A DNA stretch of 64,000 bases from SIG607 sp045592625 (GTDB lineage: Bacteria > Bacillota > Clostridia > Oscillospirales > Acutalibacteraceae): assembly GCA_045592625.1 (NCBI GenBank), contig JAZNVC010000012.1:9110-73109 (forward strand), written 5' to 3'. Position numbers and translations under genes: made by a program. Below are positions 1 to 7,078 of the stretch, one piece after another. The notes beneath the pieces are model-generated. The model searched no databases, was not told the DNA's origin, and saw only the letters and a program-made list of their open reading frames with translations. How positions within the stretch are numbered: position 1 is the first letter of the stretch; every line of letters starts with the position of its first letter.

Positions 1-1
1 A

Positions 2-607
2 TGCCTAAATAATCAGAGTGTTGCAAAGCCTGTTAAAGCGAAGGCGACGTGGCTTGCAGGCAAAATCAAATGTGCTCATTGCGGATATGCCCTCACCGCC
101 AAAATATACCGATGTAAAACCAAGTCCGATAACCGCTATTATCTCTGCAACAATAAATACAATGCCGGTGGCTGTAACTTCGGCTCACTTGACGCCGATA
201 TAGTCGATGAAATTGTATTTGAAGAAATGCAGAAGAAATTAGCGGAGTTCAAAACACTTTCTAAACAAAAGCAGGAAGGCTGTAACCTGCAAATCGTCAA
301 GCTTAAAACACGCATAGATGCTATCGACAATGAAATATCCTCTCTGCTCGATAAAATCACTGCAGCCAATGAAACAGTTATGCAGTACATAAATAACCGC
401 ATTGCTGAACTGGATGCCGAAAAGAAAGAACTGTATGCACAGATCACACAGTTTGATAATGACCGCAAGGATAACATAGGTGAAATCAGCGGTTATATGG
501 AGCATTGGAATGAGTTGTCGGTCAGCGACAAAATCACAGTTGTAGATTCGTTGATTGAGCGTATTAACGCTTCAGAAGACAGTCTTGAAATCAAGTGGAA
601 AATATAA
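2..607 (+). CDS. Large serine recombinase, C-terminal part (5' end off window)
   Basis: The frame is open from base 2, so only about 200 C-terminal residues are visible; the catalytic resolvase domain lies off the left edge. A recombinase zinc beta-ribbon is seen as CAHC (bases 71-82) followed by a second Cys pair in YLCNN...GGC. A long Lys/Glu-rich coiled-coil helix follows, and the protein ends in the usual way with ERINASEDSLEIKWKI. Enzymes of this family integrate and excise conjugative or mobilizable elements by Ser-mediated strand exchange. The recombinase is normally at one end of its element, so base ~800 may be close to an element boundary (inference). Family call is secure; whether it is active cannot be judged. 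Confidence 0.85.
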   Translation, partial: CLNNQSVAKPVKAKATWLAGKIKCAHCGYALTAKIYRCKTKSDNRYYLCNNKYNAGGCNFGSLDADIVDEIVFEEMQKKLAEFKTLSKQKQEGCNLQIVKLKTRIDAIDNEISSLLDKITAANETVMQYINNRIAELDAEKKELYAQITQFDNDRKDNIGEISGYMEHWNELSVSDKITVVDSLIERINASEDSLEIKWKI

Positions 608-736
608 TTATTTTTTATCGCAAATCCATTCCACTCTGATTGTTCAGGCGAAGCATTACGCTTAACTGCAGATAAGCTGGACAGCAAAAACTTCTATGCA
701 TGTAACCCGTCATTCGATAAAGGTTGCGGAAAATAA
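608..736 (+). other. Open in-frame stretch after recombinase stop, possible gene remnant
   Basis: Directly after the recombinase TAA the same frame stays open for 42 codons, ending ...NFYACNPSFDKGCGK. It has no start codon with a ribosome binding site. It contains three Cys and looks protein-like rather than random, so it may be the 3' end of a gene whose start was lost. I do not recognise the family. Confidence 0.3.
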
Positions 737-737
737 A

Positions 738-773
738 TTAGAAGAGCGGATGGGTATCAATCCGCTCTTCTAA
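738..773. terminator. Intrinsic terminator, probably bidirectional
   Basis: Perfect 14-bp inverted repeat (738-751 with 760-773) with an 8-nt loop lies between the plus-strand recombinase and the minus-strand csoR operon, both of which end here. T-rich sequence flanks the stem on both sides. Confidence 0.7.
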
Positions 774-784
774 TCATTACAAAA

Positions 785-934
785 TTATTTTTTTGCTAAA
801 ATTTTGTTTGCTTCTTCTTCAGAAATTTCTTTCATAGTTTCACCGCAGCATTTAATACCACAGTTATCGCAGGTGCAATCGATTAATACCATAACCATTG
901 CTCCGCATTTTTCGCAAAGTACAATTTTATCCAT
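785..934 (-). CDS. Small Cys-rich desulforedoxin-like metal-binding protein
   Basis: This 49-residue protein starts at an ATG with an AGGAGG site 7 bases upstream. It has CEKC at residues 7-10, a CTCDNC insertion at about 20-25, and KCCGETMKEI at about 29-38. The CxxC...CCGxxM layout matches the FeS4 desulforedoxin / desulfoferrodoxin N-terminal fold, with an extra CxCxxC not present in the classic domain. It lies 12 bases after csoR on the same strand, so it is probably in the CsoR regulon and could bind or sense metal or sulfur species. That function is inference; only the Cys pattern and operon position are seen. Confidence 0.7.
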   Translation of the reverse strand: MDKIVLCEKCGAMVMVLIDCTCDNCGIKCCGETMKEISEEEANKILAKK

Positions 935-946
935 ATTAACACCTCC

Positions 947-1243
947 TTATTGATTAAATCTTTTAAATAAACTGATTAATTCATCAATAGTACCTAAATC
1001 GCCGTTTTCTAAATCTCTGGTTACGCAGGTATACAAGTGGTTTTCCAAAATATGAGAGGATAGGCTTTTGACAGAATTTTTGACAGCAGATAATTGAACC
1101 AATACGTCATTACAGTATGAATCATTCTCGACCATTTTAGTTATTCCGCTGATTTGACCTTTTATTCTGTTCAGCCTATTAATTATCAGTTTTTTCTCAT
1201 CGGGGCCTCTTTTTGTTTTTTTATTACAGCAACCGTTCTCCAT
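947..1243 (-). CDS. csoR: CsoR-family metal-sensing (or sulfur-sensing) repressor
   Basis: The 98-residue all-helical DUF156 protein begins MENGCCNKKTK with AGGAGG upstream; a longer open frame to 1459 runs through the promoter and is not the real start. The Cu(I)-site residues Cys (SYCNDV), His and Cys (ENHLYTC, an HxxxC pair) are all present, which favours a copper sensor over the persulfide sensor CstR or FrmR. The family represses its own operon until Cu(I) binds. An operator-like inverted repeat sits between its -35 and -10. The only co-transcribed gene is the small Cys-rich protein; no copper ATPase is next to it. Confidence 0.88.
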   Translation of the reverse strand: MENGCCNKKTKRGPDEKKLIINRLNRIKGQISGITKMVENDSYCNDVLVQLSAVKNSVKSLSSHILENHLYTCVTRDLENGDLGTIDELISLFKRFNQ

Positions 1244-1261
1244 ATCGCACCTCCTGAATAT

Positions 1262-1291
1262 ATAATATACCCAGTGGGGGTATAATGTCAA
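1262..1291 (-). promoter_or_regulatory. csoR promoter with embedded CsoR-type operator
   Basis: On the minus strand TTGACA (1286-1291) and TATTAT (1262-1267) are 18 bp apart. Between them lies the inverted repeat ATACCC-AGTGG-GGGTAT (1267-1283 on plus), the A/T-flanked G-tract palindrome typical of CsoR sites. A second G-tract (GGGGGGTAT, 1294-1302) is just upstream. Binding would block polymerase, so autorepression is expected. Confidence 0.75.
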
Positions 1292-1330
1292 TAGGGGGGT
1301 ATATTGTGATAAAAACTGCGGGAAATAAAA

Positions 1331-1360
1331 AAGGGGCAGATGGGTGACCATCTGCTCCTT
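1331..1360 (-). terminator. Terminator of the XRE membrane regulator
   Basis: A 13-bp stem with one imperfect pair (1331-1343 / 1348-1360) is followed on the minus strand by a run of six T. Confidence 0.65.
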
Positions 1361-1404
1361 TAAAATATCTAATCGACATTTAGGCAATAATCGGGGTTTT
1401 ATTA

Positions 1405-2013
1405 TTAATCTTTTGAAATTACTTTTTTTTGCCAGGATTTTTGGTGGCAATGGGGACACTTCATATATCGGGTGCGGTTGATATGTTGTGCCATAAATAC
1501 GCTTTTATAGGAAGGTACATATTTGTGGTTGCAGTGGGTGCATTCATAATATCCTGCCTTTTGTTCAATTTTCAGCATAAAGGGAGCGGCAACCAGCAAC
1601 GGTAAAAAGCCTATTATAATAAGAACCACACGCTGCCATTCTTTAAGAGGAACATATGAAGCAAAAATGCAGAGTGAAAGAAGAACAAAAATACAAATTA
1701 CTCCTACAATAATTTCAATGTTCAGTAAAATTTTATCGGATTTTTCTTTTTGTTTTGCTAAATCAATAAGCAGTTTTTGGGTATTTTTTTCATTATTTTC
1801 CATAATTCTCTCTCCTATCAATAATTCATTGACTTTAATTTCTAAGGTTTCGCAAAGTTCCAACATAATGGAGGCATCGGGAAGAGATTTTCCCGTTTCC
1901 CACTTTGAAACAGCCCGATCGGTTATATTCAGTTTTTCGGCCAGTTGCATTTGGGTAAGGTTTTTATCCTTTCTGCACTTTGCAATAAATAAACCGATTT
2001 TTTTCTGATTCAT
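1405..2013 (-). CDS. XRE-family regulator with membrane anchor and zinc-ribbon tail
   Basis: Residues 1-65 form a Cro/CI-type helix-turn-helix (LTQMQLAEKLN...RAVSKWE). Two hydrophobic helices follow at about 95-117 and 128-148. A C-terminal zinc ribbon (CTHC...CPHC) comes at about 158-193. This HTH plus transmembrane plus ribbon layout is common in Firmicutes as a membrane-tethered regulator, but no ligand is known. The ATG is preceded by AAGGAGAG. The gene is monocistronic, ends at its own terminator, and its targets cannot be read from context. Confidence 0.8.
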   Translation of the reverse strand: MNQKKIGLFIAKCRKDKNLTQMQLAEKLNITDRAVSKWETGKSLPDASIMLELCETLEIKVNELLIGERIMENNEKNTQKLLIDLAKQKEKSDKILLNIEIIVGVICIFVLLSLCIFASYVPLKEWQRVVLIIIGFLPLLVAAPFMLKIEQKAGYYECTHCNHKYVPSYKSVFMAQHINRTRYMKCPHCHQKSWQKKVISKD

Positions 2014-2085
2014 ATAAATCTCTCCTTTGATTAAATCTTATACAAAAACCTTAAAAAAATCCACATACTGATGGTTGAGTTGCTA

Positions 2086-2119
2086 AAAAAGCCCGAAAAT
2101 TTTACTTTTCGGGCTTTTT
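2086..2119. terminator. Strong terminator after the glycoside hydrolase gene
   Basis: A 14-bp stem (2086-2099 / 2106-2119, core GCCCGAAAA) is flanked by T runs on both strands. It lies one base past the minus-strand gene ending at 2121, so it serves that gene. Confidence 0.8.
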
Positions 2120-2120
2120 A

Positions 2121-4166
2121 TTAGTCGTTAATAAGGAGAACCTTATGCTTTTTAGCCTTAAGTGACATAGGCATCTTGATTTCCTCACCTGTTAAAGCGT
2201 CATATACCTTTTGGGTGTCGCTTAGTTTAAAGTCAATATTGTTGTTATCAATAGTACTCATATTTGAGATGAAGCCTAAGCGTTTGCCGTCCTTTTCGTA
2301 GTAGGATATCTGAGTTTTTTCACTGCCGCAATCAACATTTGTAAGCCAATACGGTTTAAACTCGCTGCCCTCGATACCAAAGTCGTCAATTGCTTTCCAT
2401 ATAGGAGACATAAGCTCAAGAGGTTCGGTAATAACGTTAGGTCTTGGCAAAATACCGTGCACAAGGCTTATGGTCATAGAATCTTCAAAGCTCCAGTTGG
2501 GGAAGGTATAAGCGATAAGCTCGTGAACAAGACCAAAGTTTCTGCCGATATATTCGGTTCTTATATAGTCGGGTGTCATATAGTCGATGCAGTCGTCACC
2601 CTGACAGGAGATAAACCATTGCACGTCCTCGCCGTCCCAGTTCATATGGCAGAAGGAATAAGCGGGAATATTGCAGCAACTGCTGATGTGGGGATTGAAG
2701 TAACCGCCACGCTCCTCAAGGAACTCATAAATACCTCTGCAGAATTCTCGAACCTTGCTGATAGGATAGGTGGGCTGGGTATTTCCAAATGGGTCAACAA
2801 AACCGCAACCGTGCTTTTGGTTGAAGCAACCGTAGGGAATGCAGAAGGTATCAATATAAAGACCGTCAAAATCAAAATCGGTAATAACCTTTTTGATGCC
2901 CTTTAAGAGATATTGGTTAAACTCACTTCCCGAACACATATGACGGGCACGTTGATTGGGTTTTCGGTACCAAGAGAAGTCCTTTACGGTATCGGGAGCA
3001 ATCATATTAATCCATTCGTCGCTCTTTGATGCCCAGTAAGGAGAAAGGGTTGACAATTCGTAGCCAAAATAGGGTACAACCTTTATTCCTCTGCTGTGGC
3101 ATTCATTTATTATTTCAGAGGTTCTCTTTACGGTATCCTCACCTATAATCCAGCAATTCTGAACAGGGTTCCATTTTTCGTGAAGGATAAGGGTGGTTAC
3201 GCCCAGTCGCTTCATTCTATCGTAGCAGTTTTCACCGCTTCCTTCAACAATTTCCCCTGCAAGATAGTCGTTATATTCAATGGGGATTTTGCCGTTGAAA
3301 CAGTCGATATGTAAAATCTTTTCTTTATAGGGGTTTTCAGGGAAGGGTTTTACAGGAGTGAACTGGAAGTTAAAGTCAAAGGTTAAGGGCAGAGCAGAAT
3401 TCTTTTTGGGAGTAACGCCGTCGGGACGGTACCAAGATAAAGGATAACTGTCGGTAAGATGGAGTCTTACGATAACCTCTTCTTCGCCGTCGATAATTTC
3501 CATAGCTCTGTTTATATCTTCGGGCTGCCAATTCTTATTATGGTCGGCAGCAAAGCAGAAACCTCTTGTTTCGTCGCCAACGTAAAGAATAGGCATAAAG
3601 TGCATAGCCATAGATGAGGGAATCTCACGGCTGGAGGCAACTCTGTTTTCGGGAATGGATTTACCCTCAAAGGAGGGTGTGGGACAGCCTTCTCTGTTGG
3701 GAAAATAGTGGAAGTTTTTAGCATATGCCTTTTTAAGCGGAATTTCCACCCAAAGTCTGTCAAGAGACCAGTTGGTCGATTTTTGGAAGCCATATTCCTT
3801 ATCCTCGTAAAGAGTGTGTGTACGTGGCATAGCCGAAAGAACAATATTTGTATAGCCATCAAATTCAACGGTAGAAACAACGTCTATGGTAATGGCTTCA
3901 CTTCTCATACTTGAGCAAATAATAGCTTTTTCATCATCTTTGCTCAGAACGAAGTTTTCAACCTCGGTCCACTGACAATCATTGCCGTCTTCCTTTGCAA
4001 CTACTCTGATAGGGGAGGAAAGTATTTCTTCATTAAGCACCTTTACAGAAGAATAAAGCACATTATTTTCAATAACGTAGTCTCTGCCCCAAACCTTAAG
4101 GTCAACCTTATTGTCGGCACAGGAACATTCAAGCGGTGTCCAGGTGTTTAAAATTTTCTTTTCCAT
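2121..4166 (-). CDS. Putative TIM-barrel glycoside hydrolase (GH123/DUF6067-like)
   Basis: The protein has 681 residues and no signal peptide, so it is probably cytoplasmic. The N-terminal ~280 residues look like beta-sandwich. The C-terminal half looks like a TIM barrel with DGLYIDTF at about 430 (candidate acidic site), an HGCGFVDPFGN stretch and a Trp-rich end. This layout resembles the DUF6067/GH123-like hydrolases of gut anaerobes; the assignment is by pattern and the substrate is unknown. ATG follows AGGAGGCTGTT. It is monocistronic, with its own promoter and terminator. It could belong to another (beta/alpha)8 hydrolase family. Confidence 0.6.
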   Translation of the reverse strand: MEKKILNTWTPLECSCADNKVDLKVWGRDYVIENNVLYSSVKVLNEEILSSPIRVVAKEDGNDCQWTEVENFVLSKDDEKAIICSSMRSEAITIDVVSTVEFDGYTNIVLSAMPRTHTLYEDKEYGFQKSTNWSLDRLWVEIPLKKAYAKNFHYFPNREGCPTPSFEGKSIPENRVASSREIPSSMAMHFMPILYVGDETRGFCFAADHNKNWQPEDINRAMEIIDGEEEVIVRLHLTDSYPLSWYRPDGVTPKKNSALPLTFDFNFQFTPVKPFPENPYKEKILHIDCFNGKIPIEYNDYLAGEIVEGSGENCYDRMKRLGVTTLILHEKWNPVQNCWIIGEDTVKRTSEIINECHSRGIKVVPYFGYELSTLSPYWASKSDEWINMIAPDTVKDFSWYRKPNQRARHMCSGSEFNQYLLKGIKKVITDFDFDGLYIDTFCIPYGCFNQKHGCGFVDPFGNTQPTYPISKVREFCRGIYEFLEERGGYFNPHISSCCNIPAYSFCHMNWDGEDVQWFISCQGDDCIDYMTPDYIRTEYIGRNFGLVHELIAYTFPNWSFEDSMTISLVHGILPRPNVITEPLELMSPIWKAIDDFGIEGSEFKPYWLTNVDCGSEKTQISYYEKDGKRLGFISNMSTIDNNNIDFKLSDTQKVYDALTGEEIKMPMSLKAKKHKVLLIND

Positions 4167-4202
4167 AACAGCCTCCTATTAAATGGATTTTAGTATAAAT
4201 TA

Positions 4203-4231
4203 AGTATAAAATATGATGATTTATTTGTCAA
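4203..4231 (-). promoter_or_regulatory. Sigma-A promoter of the glycoside hydrolase gene
   Basis: On the minus strand TTGACA (4226-4231) and TATACT (4203-4208) are separated by 17 bp, about 35 bp before the start codon. Confidence 0.75.
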
Positions 4232-4335
4232 TGAAGAAAACCGACGAAAATTCATTAAAAACTTCGTTTTTTCGAAAAGATGTCGGTGAATGTCGCAAAT
4301 TGCAATGTTATAATAGAATAAAAGGAGGTGAAATT

Positions 4336-4968
4336 ATGCCAAAAATTTATTTAAGTCCCGCATATCACAAATGGAATCCTTGCTGTATTGACGGTTGTGA
4401 TGAAACTACTCATAATAATCTTTATCTGGATGAATTGGAAAAGTATCTTAAAGCCTGTAACATCAGCTATAAAAGAGGCGTAAGGCGAGTTCCAAAATCA
4501 AGCGAAGACAGCAATGCGTTACTTAGCAAAGCGGTAAGAGAGTCTAATGAATATGGTGCCGATATTTATTATGTCAGTCATACCAATGCATATAATTCAA
4601 AAGTAAAGGGCTATAGACCCATAATTTATCCGGGATATAAGGATGCCCAAAGACTTGCTGAAATTTTAATGGAAAAACGCAGTGAAATTTATCCTTTTGA
4701 CGTTACCCTTAACACCCGTACCGATTTGTATGAATTAAGAGCAACAAATGCTACCGCCTACTATGAGGAACACGTTTTCCACGATAACAAGGAAGATGCA
4801 GAGTGGTTTCATAATAATATGAAGCTGATTGCCAAACAGACGGCAAAAGGTTTTTGTGAATATTTTGATATACCGTTTGTGGATATAAATGAGGAAAACA
4901 AGGCAAAAACCGTTATAGATTTACTTATAAAGGTCATAGACATTTTAAAAGAATTATTTAAAGTGTGA
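4336..4968 (+). CDS. N-acetylmuramoyl-L-alanine amidase (Amidase_3 type)
   Basis: The chosen start (4336) has AAAGGAGGTG 5 bases upstream; the open frame reaches back to 4213 but runs through a -10-like TATAAT at 4309. The 210-residue protein begins IYLSPAYHKWNP and carries VSHTNAYN at about 78-85, the S-x-H-x-N zinc motif of Amidase_3 peptidoglycan amidases. These are zinc enzymes that cut the bond between MurNAc and the stem peptide. No signal peptide is seen, so it may act after lysis, during sporulation or germination, or leave by another route. It could be a phage-derived endolysin fold, but no phage genes surround it. Confidence 0.8.
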   Translation: MPKIYLSPAYHKWNPCCIDGCDETTHNNLYLDELEKYLKACNISYKRGVRRVPKSSEDSNALLSKAVRESNEYGADIYYVSHTNAYNSKVKGYRPIIYPGYKDAQRLAEILMEKRSEIYPFDVTLNTRTDLYELRATNATAYYEEHVFHDNKEDAEWFHNNMKLIAKQTAKGFCEYFDIPFVDINEENKAKTVIDLLIKVIDILKELFKV

Positions 4969-4977
4969 ATTTATGTA

Positions 4978-5006
4978 TTGACATATCCTGAGTATATTGG
5001 TATAAT
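4978..5006 (+). promoter_or_regulatory. Sigma-A promoter of the citrate synthase operon
   Basis: Consensus TTGACA (4978-4983), 17-bp spacer and TATAAT (5001-5006). The predicted transcript start is near 5013, which rules out a TTG at 5006 as start codon of the next gene. Confidence 0.9.
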
Positions 5007-5035
5007 TGTATGCAATTATACGAAAGCGAGTGATA

Positions 5036-6415
5036 ATGATGCTGGAAATATCACCAAAAAGTAATCTTTTGGAACTAAAAAGCTATAAATATTCTTTGCA
5101 GGACGTTGCAGAGCCTAATTTATATAGAAACGTATATAATTATGAGGACATACCGAAAATTGCCTTCAACCATAGAAGAGTGCCTATGAGTATGCCCAAA
5201 GAAATTTGGATCACCGATACATCTCTTCGTGACGGTCAGCAATCGGTTGAACCTTATACCGTAAAACAGATTGTAGATTTGTATAAACTTATGTCCAAAC
5301 TTGGCGGTCCATACGGAATTATTCGTCAGACTGAATTTTTTGTGTATAGTAAAAAGGACAGAGAAGCTCTTGAAAAGTGCAGAGAATTAGGTCTTAAATT
5401 TCCCGAAATCACCACCTGGATAAGAGCAAACAAGGAAGATTTTAAACTTGTAAAAGGCCTTGGTATAAGAGAAACAGGCATTCTTGTTTCCTGTTCCGAC
5501 TATCATATTTTCAAAAAACTGAAAATGACAAGAAAACAGGTGATGGAGCATTATCTTTCTGCCGTTTCACTTGCTTTTGAAGCAGGTGTTATGCCGCGTT
5601 GTCATCTTGAGGATATTACCAGAGCCGATTTTTATGGTTTTGTTGTGCCTTTTGTCAATGAACTTATGAAGATGAGCAAAGATGCGGGTATTCCTGTAAA
5701 AATCCGTGCTTGTGACACTATGGGTTACGGCGTACCCTTTAGCGAGGTGGCGCTTCCCAGAAGTGTGCCGGGCATTATTTACGGACTTCAGCATTATTCT
5801 GACGTACCCAGCGAAATGCTTGAATGGCATGGACATAACGACTTTTATAAGGCGGTTACCAACGCATCTACTGCCTGGCTTTACGGTGCATCTGCCGTTA
5901 ACTGTTCACTTCTCGGCATAGGAGAAAGAACAGGTAATATTCCTCTTGAAGCAATGGTTATTGAATATGCTTCTCTTAGGGGAAGTCTTGACGGAATGGA
6001 TACAACTGCCATTACCGAAATAGGCGAATATTTCAAAAAAGAAATGGGTTACGATATCCCGCCTATGACTCCTTTTGTAGGAAGAAACTTTAATGTAACA
6101 AGAGCCGGTATCCATGCTGACGGACTTTTAAAGGACGAAGAAATCTATAATATCTTTAATACCGAAAAAATACTGGGTAAGCGTCCCGCTGTTATGCTCA
6201 GCAAAACTTCCGGTCTTGCAGGAATTGCTTACTGGATAAACGAAAACTACAGCCTGGGCGGTGAAGAGGCTGTCGATAAACGCGACCCTCTTGTTGTCAG
6301 CCTTAAGGAATGGATAGACAAAGAATATGAGGACGGTAGGCAGACCTCGCTTTCCAATGGCGAAATTGAAGAAAAAATTGAAGAATTTTCCTGCGGGAAG
6401 TTCAAAAAACTGTAA
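5036..6415 (+). CDS. Re-citrate synthase (homocitrate/isopropylmalate synthase family)
   Basis: Condenses acetyl-CoA and oxaloacetate to citrate in anaerobes that lack the usual Si-type enzyme. The 459-residue protein has the DRE-TIM signature ITDTSLRDGQQS at about 55-66, the metal-binding EWHGHND, and GERTGNIPLE, as in the Clostridium kluyveri Re-citrate synthase group. It lacks the C-terminal leucine-binding LeuA domain. Being in one operon with a GntR regulator and aconitase supports citrate rather than isopropylmalate or homocitrate chemistry. The start is one of two adjacent ATGs (5036 or 5039), as the frame upstream overlaps the promoter; the ribosome site is weak. Confidence 0.85.
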   Translation: MMLEISPKSNLLELKSYKYSLQDVAEPNLYRNVYNYEDIPKIAFNHRRVPMSMPKEIWITDTSLRDGQQSVEPYTVKQIVDLYKLMSKLGGPYGIIRQTEFFVYSKKDREALEKCRELGLKFPEITTWIRANKEDFKLVKGLGIRETGILVSCSDYHIFKKLKMTRKQVMEHYLSAVSLAFEAGVMPRCHLEDITRADFYGFVVPFVNELMKMSKDAGIPVKIRACDTMGYGVPFSEVALPRSVPGIIYGLQHYSDVPSEMLEWHGHNDFYKAVTNASTAWLYGASAVNCSLLGIGERTGNIPLEAMVIEYASLRGSLDGMDTTAITEIGEYFKKEMGYDIPPMTPFVGRNFNVTRAGIHADGLLKDEEIYNIFNTEKILGKRPAVMLSKTSGLAGIAYWINENYSLGGEEAVDKRDPLVVSLKEWIDKEYEDGRQTSLSNGEIEEKIEEFSCGKFKKL

Positions 6416-6429
6416 AAGGGGAGTAAGGT

Positions 6430-7077
6430 ATGTTAGAACATAAAACAATATCCCTTGCAGATCAGGTTTTCGACCGACTTGAAGCGGATATTTTAAGCGG
6501 TAAGTATAATCGCGGAGAAATTCTTACAGAACTTAAAATAAGCGAAAACTTAGGTGTCAGCCGTACTCCTGTGAGAGAAGCTCTCCACAGACTTGCTGTT
6601 GAGCATATTATTGAAGAAACTGCAAGAGGCTGTATAGTGGTAGGTATAAATAAAGAAGATTTAAAGGATATTTATGAGATACGCTGTGTAATCGAAGGTA
6701 TGGCTGCCGAAAAGGCTGCAGAGCGTATAACAGAAGAAGAATTAAATAAAATTTCCGAACTTGTTGATTTACAGGAGTTCTATTCGGTTAAAAAGAATGC
6801 CGACTATATAAAAAGGGTAGATAACGAATTCCACGAGCTTATATATAAGCTTTCGGGAAGCAACGTTTTATACAGCACACTTGTGCCGCTTCATAAAAAG
6901 ATACAAAAGTACAGAAAGGCTGCCGTAGAAAATGAAATAAGGGCGGAGCTTTCTGTGGCAGAACACAGAGCAATTTTAAAAGCACTTGCCTTAAAGGATT
7001 CGGCTTTGGCGAGAGAAAAAATGACAGAGCACGTTAAAAACGCTTATGCTCATATAATCAACAAGGAGGAAGACTGA
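6430..7077 (+). CDS. GntR-family regulator, FadR/FCD subfamily
   Basis: The protein has 215 residues. A winged helix lies at about 8-72, with the recognition segment NLGVSRTPVREALHRL. An all-helical FCD domain follows with the expected metal/effector residues (DNEFHELIYKLSG, AEHRAILKAL). It is set between the citrate synthase and aconitase genes, 14 bases after the former and one base before the latter, so it very likely controls this operon in response to a carboxylate such as citrate; the effector is inference. RBS is GGGGAGTAAGGT. Confidence 0.88.
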   Translation: MLEHKTISLADQVFDRLEADILSGKYNRGEILTELKISENLGVSRTPVREALHRLAVEHIIEETARGCIVVGINKEDLKDIYEIRCVIEGMAAEKAAERITEEELNKISELVDLQEFYSVKKNADYIKRVDNEFHELIYKLSGSNVLYSTLVPLHKKIQKYRKAAVENEIRAELSVAEHRAILKALALKDSALAREKMTEHVKNAYAHIINKEED

Positions 7078-7078
7078 G

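Noticed and set aside
1244..1459. N-terminal extension of csoR by 72 codons
   Set aside because: The stretch covers the promoter, operator and the neighbouring terminator; the ATG at 1243 has AGGAGG and begins the family homology.
5006..5035. TTG start codon for the citrate synthase at 5006
   Set aside because: It lies inside the -10 box of a near-consensus promoter, so it would not be transcribed; the ATG at 5036 is used instead.
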